Part shown: positions 27,715-36,731 of the stretch, in pieces | Layout of the letters: every line of letters starts with the position of its first letter | Position numbering within the stretch: position 1 is the stretch's first letter | Assembly (NCBI RefSeq): GCF_009569385.1 | Contig: NZ_WBOF01000001.1 | Coordinates: 5,440,001 to 5,504,000 of the forward strand | Direction of reading: 5' to 3' | Source of the DNA: Streptomyces kaniharaensis | GTDB taxonomy: Bacteria; Actinomycetota; Actinomycetes; Streptomycetales; Streptomycetaceae | DNA length: 64,000 bases | Made by a program: the position numbers and the translations under genes | The notes under the pieces: generated by a model | What the model saw: the letters and a program-made list of their open reading frames with translations, nothing else | Told to the model about the DNA's origin: nothing | Database searches by the model: none

Positions 27715-28866
27715 ATGGGCACCGAGCTGGGCACCGCGCAGAGCGCGCCGGGCAGCAGATCCGGGATCGAGCCGACCGGCGACGTCGACCGCTCCGACCC
27801 GGTCTACCGGGCCTGGCTCAAGGAGGCGGTGCGCAAGGTCCAGGCCGACGCCAACCGCTCCGCCGACACCCACCTCCTGCGCTTCCCGCTGCCGGCCGAG
27901 TGGGGGATCGACCTGTACCTCAAGGACGAGTCGACCCATCCGACCGGCTCGCTCAAGCACCGCCTCGCCCGTTCGCTCTTCCTCTACGGGCTCTGCAACG
28001 GCTGGATCCGCCCCGGCAAGCCGGTGATCGAGGCCTCCAGCGGCTCCACCGCCGTCTCCGAGGCGTACTTCGCGCAGCTCATCGGGGTCCCGTTCATCGC
28101 GGTGATGGCCAAGAGCACCAGCCAGGCCAAGATCGACCTGATCGAATTCCACGGCGGCGAGTGCCACCTGGTGGAGCGGTCGGACGAGGTGTACGAGGCC
28201 TCCGCCCGGCTCGCCGAGGAGACCGGCGGCCACTACATGGACCAGTTCACCTACGCCGAGCGGGCCACCGACTGGCGGGGCAACAACAACATCGCCGAGT
28301 CGGTCTTCGCCCAGCTGCGGCTGGAGCCGCACCCCGAGCCGGCCTGGATCGTCGCCACCGCCGGGACGGGCGGCACCTCGGCGACCATCGCCCGGTACGT
28401 GCACTACATGCAGTACGACACCCGGATCTGCGTCGCGGACCCGGAGAACTCCTGCTTCTTCGACGGCTGGGTGCACCACGATCCGAACGCGGTCTGCGCG
28501 AGCGGCTCGCGGATCGAGGGCATCGGACGGCCCCGGATGGAGCCGAGCTTCGTGCCCGGCGCGATCGACCGGATGATGAAGGTCCCGGACGCCGCCTCGA
28601 TCGCCGCCGTGCGGGTGCTGGAGGAGGTGCTGGGCAAGAAGGCGGGCGCGTCGACCGGGACGGGGCTGTGGAGCGCGCTGCGGATCGTCGCCGAGATGCG
28701 GGCGGCGGGCCGCCGCGGCAGCGTCGTCGGCCTGATCTGCGACCCGGGCGACCGCTACCTGGACAAGTACTATTCGGACGACTGGCTGGCGGGCGAGCGG
28801 ATCGACATCGCTCCCTACCAGGCCGCGCTGGAATCCTTCCTGGCCGGCGGACCCTGGATGAGCTGA
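27715..28866 (+). CDS. PLP-dependent cysteine synthase-like enzyme (Cds1-type L-cysteine desulfhydrase)
   Basis: A 383-aa fold-type II PLP enzyme. The cofactor Lys is in GSLKHR (Lys81), ASSGSTA recognises the substrate carboxylate and TAGTGGTSA binds the PLP phosphate. The wording, including DESTHPTGSLKHRLA and FHGGECHLVE, follows the actinobacterial Cds1 group (mycobacterial Rv3684), which releases sulfide from cysteine. The assignment by resemblance is inferred. CGAGGAG lies about ten bases before ATG 27715. An operator lies in its promoter. Confidence 0.85.
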   Translation: MGTELGTAQSAPGSRSGIEPTGDVDRSDPVYRAWLKEAVRKVQADANRSADTHLLRFPLPAEWGIDLYLKDESTHPTGSLKHRLARSLFLYGLCNGWIRPGKPVIEASSGSTAVSEAYFAQLIGVPFIAVMAKSTSQAKIDLIEFHGGECHLVERSDEVYEASARLAEETGGHYMDQFTYAERATDWRGNNNIAESVFAQLRLEPHPEPAWIVATAGTGGTSATIARYVHYMQYDTRICVADPENSCFFDGWVHHDPNAVCASGSRIEGIGRPRMEPSFVPGAIDRMMKVPDAASIAAVRVLEEVLGKKAGASTGTGLWSALRIVAEMRAAGRRGSVVGLICDPGDRYLDKYYSDDWLAGERIDIAPYQAALESFLAGGPWMS

Positions 28867-28890
28867 CGCTGCAGACAAGTTGACGGTACG

Positions 28891-29193
28891 TCAGTTCTTC
28901 ACCGAACTCCGTCGGATCACCGCGCGCCCGCCCGCGAGGTCGATCCCGGTGTGCCTCGGTGCGCCGTCACGCTCGTCGTCCCGCAGCACCAGCTCGACCC
29001 GGCGCTGCTCCAGCTGCACGCGCTTGCTCGGGTAGAGCAGCGCGTGCAGCTCCTCGGTGGCCGTCGCGCCCGTGCCCCGCGCGGGGCCGGCCGCGGGGCG
29101 GGCCCTCAGTCGCCGCACCGCGGCGCCGAGGAAGAACACCACCACCAGCGCCGCCGGCAACAGCAGTCCGCCCGCCGCGCCTGTCAGAAGCAT
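28891..29193 (-). CDS. small membrane protein of unknown function
   Basis: A 100-aa protein with one hydrophobic segment (about residues 5-25) and a basic Arg-rich cytosolic stretch, then TEELHALLYPSKRVQLEQRRVELVLRDDE. This looks like a streptomycete-specific small protein, but no function is known. Start ATG 29193 or GTG 29199 are equally likely. It converges with the Cds1-like gene with a 24-bp gap and is close to the beta-helix/AAA+ gene. Confidence 0.7.
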   Translation of the reverse strand: MLLTGAAGGLLLPAALVVVFFLGAAVRRLRARPAAGPARGTGATATEELHALLYPSKRVQLEQRRVELVLRDDERDGAPRHTGIDLAGGRAVIRRSSVKN

Positions 29194-29252
29194 GCTCACG
29201 GAACACCAACGAGCGCCCGGCACCGCCGAGTTCCGCCGAGGTCCGCTCGGGG

Positions 29253-31673
29253 TCAGGGCAGGCGCGCGGTCGGCAGGTCGGCCGGGACGAGGAGCTGGAG
29301 CTCCTCCGTGGACGGGTCGGCGAGGTGCGCCACGCGCATCGCGTGCCGCTCGACCATCGTCTCGAAGACCTGCCGCGCGGTGCGCCCGTTGCCGAAGTTG
29401 GGCCCGCGATCCAGCGCCGTGAAGTGGTGCAGCAGCGCACCCTCGGTGGCCTCGGCGAGCGCGTACTCGTGCTCGGCGCACTGCGCCCGCGCGATCTCCA
29501 GCAGCTCGTCCGCCGTGTAATCCGGGAAGGTGATAGTGCGTGAAAAGCGGGACGATACACCGGGGTTGGCGGAGAGGAAGCGCTCCATCTCGGAGGTGTA
29601 GCCGGCCACGATGACGACCACCTCGTCCCGGTGGTCCTCCATGAGCTTGACCAGGGTGTCGATCGCCTCGCGTCCGAAGTCGCGGGCGCCGTCCTCGGGG
29701 GCGAGCGCGTACGCCTCGTCGATGAAGAGCACGCCGCCGCGCGCGCGGTCGAAGGCCGCGGCGGTGCGGATCGCGGTGGAGCCGATGTGTTCGCCGACGA
29801 GATCCACCCGGGCGACCTCGACGAGGTGCCCGCGCTGGAGCACCCCGAGCGAGGCGAGGATCTCGCCGTAGAGCCGGGCCACCGTGGTCTTGCCGGTGCC
29901 GGGGGCGCCGGTGAACACCAGGTGCCGGCGCAGCGAGGGCGCCTTGAGCCCGGCCTGGCGGCGGCGCTTGCCGACCGAGATCAGGTCGATGAGCGTGCGC
30001 ACCTCCTGCTTCACGGTGGCGAGTCCGACCAGCGAGTCGAGTTCGGCCAGCGCCTCGTCGGCCGGCCGGCAGTCGGGGATCGGGGCGATCACGGGGGTGG
30101 TCGAAGGCGCCGCAGACGCAGTCGCCGAAGTCAACGAAGCTGCGGCAGCGGTCAGTTGGGCGGAGCGCGGGCTGGGTACGTCCGCCACGCCAGGCGAGGG
30201 CGCGACGTCGTCCGAGGTGCAGCCCTCCGCCACCGGTCCGGGTTCGGAGAACTCGAAGCCCGCCCGCTCGTTCTGCTCGGCCCGGCAGTGGGTGAGCTGG
30301 GTGCGGCAGCCGTCGATGATGTGGAAGCCGAAGCCCTTGCCGTGCGAGACGCGGCAGTCCTCGAAGGTGCCCCGGCCCTGCGCCGAGACGTACACCCCGG
30401 CGTCGGTGCTGGCCCGGACGGTGCAGTCGCGCAGCACCGGGTCGGCGCCCTTGGTGACGATGACGCCGGTGGCCACGTCGGAGATCTCGCAGTCGCTGAG
30501 CAGCCCGCCGCTGCCGTGGTCGCGGAACCAGAGCCCGGTGCCGGCCTCCTGCACCCGGCAGGCGGTCAGCGTCACGTGGGCGCCGCCGCTGACCGAGACG
30601 GCCGAGCTGCGGATCCGGCTGAACGAGCAGCGGTCGGCGGTGGCGGCGGAGTCCCGGTCGAGGACGAACAGTGCGTCCGGCAGGTCGTGCAGCGCGCAGT
30701 CGGTGAGGGTGAGGCGGGCGCCGTCGCTGACCCACAGCGCCGGGTACTCGCCGGTGGAGCCGTGGATCTGGCAGGACTCGGCGACCGCCTCGGTGCCCTG
30801 GTCCCAGACCGAGAGCGCGCCGCGTCCGAAGTCCCGGACGGTGGTGTGGGCGAGGCTGAGCCGGGAGCGTCCGCGCAGGTCGGCGCCGTTCTCCGGCAGG
30901 TCGTGCACCCGGCAGCCGGTGAGCACGAGTTCGGCCTCGCCGTCGAGGGTCAGGCCGTTGCCGGTGACGCGGTGGATCTCGCAGTCGACGAGGCGTCCGC
31001 CGGCCTGCGCCTCGGCCTGGACTCCGCTGCCGCGAATCTCGTAGATCTCGCAGCCGGTCAGCTCGGCGGCGCTTCCCGGGTCGGCGAGCAGCACGCCGGC
31101 GCCTGCGGTGTGGTGGATCCGGCAGCGTTCGAGGGCGGCGGTCGCGCCGGCGAGCACGGCGAGCCCGGCCTGGGCGGCGGTGGCGACCTCGCAGTCCTCG
31201 AACGCGGCGGCGGTGCCCTCGCCGCGCAGCCGCAGGCCGAGCCCGCCGGGGTTGGTGACGACGCAGCCGTGCAGGGTGGGCCGGGCGCCACCGGTGATCT
31301 CGATGCCGGTGGCGGAGCGGCTCTCCACCCGGCAGCCGCTGAACGCGGGCGCCGCCTGCGGCCCGGTGACCAGGACGGCGGGGGCGGAGCTGTCGCCGCC
31401 CTCGACGACGAGGTCGCGGACGGTCGCGGCGGCGGTGACGGTCAGCGGCACACCGGAGGGCGGGTCGATCCGGACGGTGCCCGGGCCCTGCGCCGGGACG
31501 ATCGTCACCGCCTTGTCCAGCAGGACGTTCTCCCGGAAGGTGCCGGGCCGGACGGTCACGGTGTCGCCCGGTTCTGCGGCGGCGAGGGCTTCCGCGAGCG
31601 TGTCGTACTCGCCCGCGCGGCGCCGCCAGCGGGATGCGCTGTCCTGAGTGACCCGGACCCTGTGCTCAGCCAT
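29253..31673 (-). CDS. right-handed beta-helix / CbxX-type AAA+ ATPase fusion
   Basis: An 806-aa protein. Residues about 20-505 form a parallel beta-helix built of repeated ...LTDCxxxxxxxxGIxVxxxGxxTLxxCxV-type coils (for example CEIYEIRGSGV, CRVHDLPENGA, CTVRASTDAGVYV). An Ala/Ser/Thr/Pro linker (about 505-545) follows, then an AAA+ domain with Walker A TGAPGTGKTT, Walker B GGVLFIDEAY and the arginine segment RFSRTITFPDY, as in CbxX/CfxQ, SpoVK and the ESX EccA C-terminus. It should remodel or recruit protein partners; the beta-helix may bind carbohydrate or protein. Its partner is unknown and no ESX genes are near. Confidence 0.88.
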   Translation of the reverse strand: MAEHRVRVTQDSASRWRRRAGEYDTLAEALAAAEPGDTVTVRPGTFRENVLLDKAVTIVPAQGPGTVRIDPPSGVPLTVTAAATVRDLVVEGGDSSAPAVLVTGPQAAPAFSGCRVESRSATGIEITGGARPTLHGCVVTNPGGLGLRLRGEGTAAAFEDCEVATAAQAGLAVLAGATAALERCRIHHTAGAGVLLADPGSAAELTGCEIYEIRGSGVQAEAQAGGRLVDCEIHRVTGNGLTLDGEAELVLTGCRVHDLPENGADLRGRSRLSLAHTTVRDFGRGALSVWDQGTEAVAESCQIHGSTGEYPALWVSDGARLTLTDCALHDLPDALFVLDRDSAATADRCSFSRIRSSAVSVSGGAHVTLTACRVQEAGTGLWFRDHGSGGLLSDCEISDVATGVIVTKGADPVLRDCTVRASTDAGVYVSAQGRGTFEDCRVSHGKGFGFHIIDGCRTQLTHCRAEQNERAGFEFSEPGPVAEGCTSDDVAPSPGVADVPSPRSAQLTAAAASLTSATASAAPSTTPVIAPIPDCRPADEALAELDSLVGLATVKQEVRTLIDLISVGKRRRQAGLKAPSLRRHLVFTGAPGTGKTTVARLYGEILASLGVLQRGHLVEVARVDLVGEHIGSTAIRTAAAFDRARGGVLFIDEAYALAPEDGARDFGREAIDTLVKLMEDHRDEVVVIVAGYTSEMERFLSANPGVSSRFSRTITFPDYTADELLEIARAQCAEHEYALAEATEGALLHHFTALDRGPNFGNGRTARQVFETMVERHAMRVAHLADPSTEELQLLVPADLPTARLP

Positions 31674-31912
31674 GACGGTCTGTCGTCCCCACCTTCGTCG
31701 AGCCGGCGATCAACGGGCCGTGTGCGCGGGCGTGCGCGGGCCGTCCGCCCACCGTAGCGCGCCCGCGCCGGTGGTCCGGCCGGTGCCCGCGACCGCGCGG
31801 GCACCGGGGCTCCCGTCTTCACCACATGTTCCGACCACATGTTTCAAGTTGCTTCACCATGCTTCAACGACTGCGCACAGCCCGGGTTCCTCCGCCCCCG
31901 CGCGTTCGTCGA

Positions 31913-32791
31913 TCACATTTGAGCGTCGGCCGGCCACTGCGCCCCGTCCTCCAGCACCTCGACGTCGTCGTCGAGTCGCAGCGTGCCGAGCACGTCGCCG
32001 TTGACGCCGGCCGGGCGCTCGGGGATCAGGTTCTGCCCGAACGCGGCCTTCTTCAGCAGCCGGTGGTGCCGGGCCAGGGTGCGCAGCGGTTCGGGGCCGC
32101 GCCGCTCGCCGCTCTCCTGGTCGGTCGTGGTGATGACGCAACGGCCGCAGGGCTTGACCACCTTGAAGGTCAGTTCGCCGATCCGGATCCGGCGCCAGCC
32201 GTCCTCGGCCCACGGCTCGGCGCCGCCGACCACGACGTTGGGGCGGAAGCGTTCCATCGGCAACGCCTCGTGGCCTTCCGGGTGTTCGGCGGCGATCAGC
32301 TCGTTGAGCCGCTCCAGCGAGGCGGTCGTGGTGAGCAGCAGTGGGAACCCGTCAGCCATCGAGACGGTGTCGCCGGGCGTGGCGAAGTCCGGGTCGACGG
32401 GCCGGGCGCGCGGGTCGTCCAGGTGCACCAGGCGGTACTCTCCGAGGCGTTCGGCGATCCACGCGTGCGCCTCCTTGGGCGCCTCGGCGGCACGGAAGCG
32501 GGTGCCCCAGACCTCGACCTCGGCGAGCGGGTCGCCGGCGGCGACGGCGGGGGCCGGGACCTCGATCCTGGAGCCGTCGGGGGCGGTGAGGGTGAGGGTG
32601 CCGTCGGGGCCGATGCCGGTGCGGATCTGGCCGAGGGCGGCGTTCTCGCGCTGGCTGACGAAGCGGCCGGTCGGGTCGGCGAGCATCCAGCGGCGGTCTC
32701 CGGCGAGGCCCCAGGGTTCGACCGGGGCGCTGTCGGGGCTCAGGCGGTACATCGACTTGACGGGGTAGACGTGGAGTCCGGTGAGCAGCAT
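31913..32791 (-). CDS. MOSC domain-containing protein
   Basis: A 292-aa protein with an N-terminal MOSC beta-barrel (LHVYPVKSMYRLSPDSA) and a C-terminal MOSC domain. The Mo-cofactor ligand is the Cys in VKPCGRCVITTTDQ. This is the YcbX/mARC layout, enzymes that reduce N-hydroxylated compounds using molybdopterin-bound molybdenum with an electron donor. Here no fused ferredoxin domain follows the MOSC core, so a separate donor is needed. ATG 32791 gives a complete family product. Confidence 0.9.
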   Translation of the reverse strand: MLLTGLHVYPVKSMYRLSPDSAPVEPWGLAGDRRWMLADPTGRFVSQRENAALGQIRTGIGPDGTLTLTAPDGSRIEVPAPAVAAGDPLAEVEVWGTRFRAAEAPKEAHAWIAERLGEYRLVHLDDPRARPVDPDFATPGDTVSMADGFPLLLTTTASLERLNELIAAEHPEGHEALPMERFRPNVVVGGAEPWAEDGWRRIRIGELTFKVVKPCGRCVITTTDQESGERRGPEPLRTLARHHRLLKKAAFGQNLIPERPAGVNGDVLGTLRLDDDVEVLEDGAQWPADAQM

Positions 32792-33024
32792 TCCCCCATC
32801 CTGCCAGGCACGTTCCGGCCGGACGCAGGCCCCCGGTATGCCTCACGTGCGCGGTGTGGAACCCCGCATATGCGCACGGACCGCCCGGGACGCCATGTGG
32901 GGGGCGTTCCGGGCGGTCCGTGGATGACCCGTTTCTCCGTTCGCCCGGCGTTCAGGGGTCGCCGGGTGGTGCTCAGGTGGTGCGGGTGCGGGCCGTGTGG
33001 GGTCGGCCCTGGGGTGTCAGCGGC

Positions 33025-33825
33025 TCAGTAGCCCTGACCCTGCGGCTGGTAGCCGCCGGGCTGGAAGTGGCCAGGCTCGCCGTAGGCGCCGGGGCGCTGC
33101 GGCTGCATCGGGCGGACCGGCGCGACCGGCGACATGGCCGGACGCAGCTGGCCGCTGCCGAAGGACTGGTCGCCGCCCTGGCTCTGGAAGCCGGGGCCGC
33201 CCGGGTTCGGGCCGCCGAAGGACTGCGGGCCGCCGAAACCCTGCGGACCGCCGTGCTGCTGCCCGCCGGGCTGGCCGGGGCCGAACGCGCCGGGGCCGCC
33301 GATCGGTTGCGCACCGAAGGTCTGCGGGCCGCCGTGGCCGCCGACGAAGGTGTTCTGGCCGCCGAAGCTCTGGCCGCCGGTCGGCTGGTAGCCGCCGCTG
33401 GCCGTCTGGGCGAAGGCGGGCGCCGGCGGCTGGGGCCGCTGGTACGGCTGCTGGCCGCCGTAGCCGGGGACGGGCGGCTGCGGCGCGGAGGCGTACGCCG
33501 GCGCGGGCTGGGCCGGGATGTATGCCGTGGGGGCGCCGGCCGAGGGGCTGCTGCTCGGGCCGGGGCCCAGGGCGAGGCGGGCCGGCGGCAGCGCGGGGAG
33601 GTTGCTGGCGGCGCTCTCGTAGGCGGTGCCGTACCGGTTCTCGTAGGACGGGGCGAGGCCGGATCCGTAACCGGACGACAGCGCCGGCGGCAGCGCGGCC
33701 GGCACGTTGATGGGCGCGATCTGCGGGACACCGCGTTCAGCGACAAGGCTGTCGTAAATCGGCGTGCCGGAGGAGAAGGACGGAGAGGGGTAGCCGACTC
33801 CGTCGTAGGAGCGGGGCGAGGTCAT
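33025..33825 (-). CDS. Gly/Pro/Gln-rich low-complexity protein
   Basis: A 266-aa protein lacking recognisable catalytic domains. The N-terminal ~75 residues (TSPRSYDGVGYPSPSFSSGTPIYD) look conserved and ordered, and the rest is Gly/Pro/Gln-rich (GGPQ, GGQ, GFGG repeats) and probably disordered. No signal peptide or membrane segment was found. Comparable proteins are restricted to streptomycetes and have no known role. ATG 33825 was chosen. Confidence 0.65.
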   Translation of the reverse strand: MTSPRSYDGVGYPSPSFSSGTPIYDSLVAERGVPQIAPINVPAALPPALSSGYGSGLAPSYENRYGTAYESAASNLPALPPARLALGPGPSSSPSAGAPTAYIPAQPAPAYASAPQPPVPGYGGQQPYQRPQPPAPAFAQTASGGYQPTGGQSFGGQNTFVGGHGGPQTFGAQPIGGPGAFGPGQPGGQQHGGPQGFGGPQSFGGPNPGGPGFQSQGGDQSFGSGQLRPAMSPVAPVRPMQPQRPGAYGEPGHFQPGGYQPQGQGY

Positions 33826-34252
33826 GGGGCATACGGTAAGCCCACAATGCGCCTGCTGAGGAGAGCGGGAGGGGGAGCAGTTCGAGTGTTTACACAGTCT
33901 TCGCTCGAACAAATGTTTCGAAAGTAGGAATAACGGACAAATCGGCGCTCAGTTCCGGACAGTCTCGACGCGCCGTCAGTGATCGAACACGACTCGGACG
34001 GCAGGCCGGCGAGCCCTTGGGGTGGCAGGGCGGTGACGTGTTGGGGGTCCGATGGAGAAACTTTTACGGACGGGGCGTGCGCGGGCGCATTCGAGCCCCC
34101 GGCGACGGTAGGGCGAGGGCTCGTGAATGTTTCGGGGATAAAGTCCCCGTCAGCTCCCGCCGGGTCCCCCTGGTCGGCGCCGGTAAGCGGCACACGGGCA
34201 CCGGGTCCGCGAAAGCCCACCGGTACACCGGCGCCGGCGGAGCAATGGCAGC
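33826..34252. other. gene-free stretch between the Gly/Pro-rich gene and mscL
   Basis: No credible gene is found in this 427-bp region. It is somewhat less GC-rich near 33890-33960 (AGTGTTTACACAG...AATGTTTCGAAAG), which could hold the minus-strand promoter for the gene ending at 33025. The short word GGGGATAAAGTCCCC (34135-34149) is a small hairpin. Confidence 0.5.
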
Positions 34253-34702
34253 TCAGCGCGACTGCTTCGCCTGGGTCTGCGCCGGCACGCTCGGACGGCC
34301 GCCGACCTCCGATGTGCAGAAGGAGCACCGGGTCGCCGCGGCCGGGATCGAACTCAGGCACTCCGGGCAGTCCACCGTGGCCGCCGGCGCCGGCTTGGCC
34401 GACTCGAAGCGCTCCTGGAGCCTGCCGACCGGCACCACCACGGCGAAGTAGATCACCGCGGTGATCAGCACGAAGCCGAGCAGCGCGTTGACGAAGACGC
34501 CGTAAGGGAATTCGGTGCCGGCGACGTCGAAGGTCCGCTGGGTGAAGTCGCCGACGACGCCGGTCGCGACCCCGATGAGCGGGGTGAGGAAGGCCGTGAC
34601 GAACCCGGTGACGACGGCGGTGAAGGCCGCCCCGATCACGATGCCGACCGCGAGGTCCACCACGTTTCCGCGCAGCAGGAAGCTGCGGAATCCCTTGAAC
34701 AC
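34253..34702 (-). CDS. mscL: large-conductance mechanosensitive channel with C-terminal zinc ribbon
   Basis: Inner-membrane pore protein of 149 aa that opens under membrane tension to release solutes in hypo-osmotic shock. The N-terminus (VFKGFRSFLLRGNVVDLAVGIVIGAAFT) and second helix (VNALLGFVLITAVIYFAVVVPV) match MscL. The C-terminal cytoplasmic tail has CPECLSSIPAAATRCSFC, a CxxC pair separated by 11 residues that should bind zinc. GTG 34702 was chosen because GGAG lies at good spacing; a TTG at 34714 would add four residues. Confidence 0.93.
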   Translation of the reverse strand: MFKGFRSFLLRGNVVDLAVGIVIGAAFTAVVTGFVTAFLTPLIGVATGVVGDFTQRTFDVAGTEFPYGVFVNALLGFVLITAVIYFAVVVPVGRLQERFESAKPAPAATVDCPECLSSIPAAATRCSFCTSEVGGRPSVPAQTQAKQSR

Positions 34703-35273
34703 CGGGTGCTCCAAATCCGTAGGGGACAGGGGGAGATGGGCCGCCCGGTGGCGCCCCGGCCGGACATCCTGCCGACAGGGCCGGGCCGAGGTCCAACCGC
34801 GTTCACCCGAACCGCGTAACCGGACGCGGCCCGTCCGGGCGGAGTGCAGGCGCGGCGCAGACGCTCCGCGTACCGGCCGATCCCCGGCCCGGGCTGCTGC
34901 CGTGTGCCCGGCCGCTGGTGCCCAGCGCCTCGCGCCGGGCGCCGGCGGCGAACGCTCATAGAACTCGACCAGCTGAGCAGACACTTGATGCATCGTGAAC
35001 GAGGTGAGTTGGGCGCGCCCGCGCCGCCTCCGCCGGCGCCCCGGTCCGCCAGCGTGTCGGCGATCGCCGCCGCCAGCCATGACGTCCGTGAGGAACACCG
35101 CAGAGGGCACCCGGAGCGGGCCGACGGGGCGAACCGGGGCGCACGGCGGTCGCAACCGGCGCACGACCGCGGTCGGCGGGCGCACGCAGGGGGTTTTCGC
35201 GCGGGCGCACGGACCACCACCAGGTGGCACGAAGGGGCTGTCCCGCCCGGGCCGCTGTGCCAAGGTCGGTGCC
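34703..35273. other. gene-free stretch upstream of the GT4 gene
   Basis: This 571-bp region lies between divergent genes. Frames are open for up to 100 codons but no domain, start context or family resemblance was seen. It should contain the promoters of mscL and the glycosyltransferase. Confidence 0.5.
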
Positions 35274-36545
35274 ATGCCCGACGATACGTGCGACACGTCG
35301 GCCGATCCGGCCGGAACCCGTCCCCGCATCCTGCATCTGATCAGCGATTCCCGCCGCAGCGGTGCCCAGAACTTCGCCCGGGACCTCCACCACGAGCTGC
35401 GCCGCCGGGGCCAGTCCTCCGCCCTGATGGCCCTCGCGCCGAACCCCGCCTCCGGCTTCGGGAGCAGGTCCTCTCCGTGCCCCGGCCCGTACGTCGACGA
35501 GCGCGCGATGCCGCCCGAGGCCCGATCTCGTCCGGAGCCCTCCGTTCCTTCTCCGCGCCCCTCGGGCTCCGACACGCTCGAAGCGCCGGACGGACCCGGC
35601 CTTCGCAGCGCCACCGTGCTCGGCCCCCGCCGCCTGCACCCGGCCACCCTGCTGGCCCTGCGCGCCGCCGCCCGTGCCGCAGACGTCGTCCTCGCCCACG
35701 GCTCGGACACCCTCGCCGCCTGCGCCCTCGCCCTGGCCGGCACCCGCACCCCGTTCGTCTACGTGTCCGTCGGCCACCCCTGCTACTGGACGGGGACGGC
35801 GCTGCGGCGGGTCCGCGGCGGTGCCCTCCTGCACCGGGCCGCCGCCGTCACCACCCTCACCGACGAGGCTCGCGCCGTCCTGGAGGAGCACTTCCGGCTA
35901 CCTGACGGCAAGGTGCGGGTCATCCCCAACTCCCGTGCCGCCGAGAGCTATCCGCCCGCCGAGGGTCACGACGAGCGCCGCGCCGCCCGGCAGGCGCTCG
36001 GCCTGCCCGCGGACGTCCTGCTGGTCGCCTGGATCGGGGCGATCGCCCCCGAGAAGCGGCTCGACCTCGCCCTCGACGTCCTCGACCGGCTCCCCGACGT
36101 CCGCCTGGCCATCGCCGGCGACGGCCCGCTGCGGGAGGCGCTGGCCCGCCACCCGGCCGCCGCCCGGGCGCACTTCCTCGGCGCCCTGCCCGACCCGGTC
36201 CCGCTCTACCGGGCCGCCGACGCGGTGCTGCTCACCAGTGACAGCGAGGGCGTGCCCGGAGCGCTGATCGAGGCGGCCCTGGCCGGCGTGCCCGCGGTGG
36301 CCACCGACGTCGGCTGGGTGCGCGAGGTGGTCCGGGACGGCGCCACCGGCGCGCTGGTCGCCCCCGGGGATCCGCTGGCCCTCGCCGAGGCGCTGGCCAA
36401 GGTGCTGGCCTGCGACCGCGCGGGTCTGGGCGCGGCCGCCCGGGCGCACGCGCTGGCGCACTTCGAACTCGGCGCGGTCGTGGACGCCTGGCAGCAGCTG
36501 GTCGTCGACGTGTGGGCCGAGAGCCGGGCGGCGCGGCGCGCCTGA
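35274..36545 (+). CDS. GT4 family glycosyltransferase
   Basis: A 423-aa GT-B glycosyltransferase. The N-terminal Rossmann half begins RILHLISDSRRSGAQNFARDLHHELRRRG. The donor half contains WIGAIAPEKRLDLALD, VRLAIAGDGPLREAL and the GT4 nucleotide-sugar motif LLTSDSEGVPGALIEAALAGVPAVATDVG (EX7E). A Pro/Ser-rich insertion (about residues 60-110) is unlike most GT4 members. It would transfer a sugar in polysaccharide or glycolipid assembly; the acceptor is unknown. ATG 35274 is the first plausible start. Confidence 0.9.
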   Translation: MPDDTCDTSADPAGTRPRILHLISDSRRSGAQNFARDLHHELRRRGQSSALMALAPNPASGFGSRSSPCPGPYVDERAMPPEARSRPEPSVPSPRPSGSDTLEAPDGPGLRSATVLGPRRLHPATLLALRAAARAADVVLAHGSDTLAACALALAGTRTPFVYVSVGHPCYWTGTALRRVRGGALLHRAAAVTTLTDEARAVLEEHFRLPDGKVRVIPNSRAAESYPPAEGHDERRAARQALGLPADVLLVAWIGAIAPEKRLDLALDVLDRLPDVRLAIAGDGPLREALARHPAAARAHFLGALPDPVPLYRAADAVLLTSDSEGVPGALIEAALAGVPAVATDVGWVREVVRDGATGALVAPGDPLALAEALAKVLACDRAGLGAAARAHALAHFELGAVVDAWQQLVVDVWAESRAARRA

Positions 36546-36731
36546 CGCGCACTCGGGCATGCCCGTGGCCCCGGCGGGCGTGGGCTGCGCCGAACGGGCG
36601 AATCAGGGCCCACCCGCCCCGCAGCGACTCGCCGGTAATGAACCGTCGCCGCCACACTGCCCGGTGTGAACCGTGCGAAGCCGGTGAAGTCTGCGAAGTC
36701 CGTGAAGTCCGTACCGCCTGGGAGGCCCGTG

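Noticed and set aside
28891..30735. A 614-codon minus-strand frame extending into the AAA+ gene
   Set aside because: Only the last ~100 codons form the small membrane protein; the rest reads the AAA+ gene in the wrong frame.
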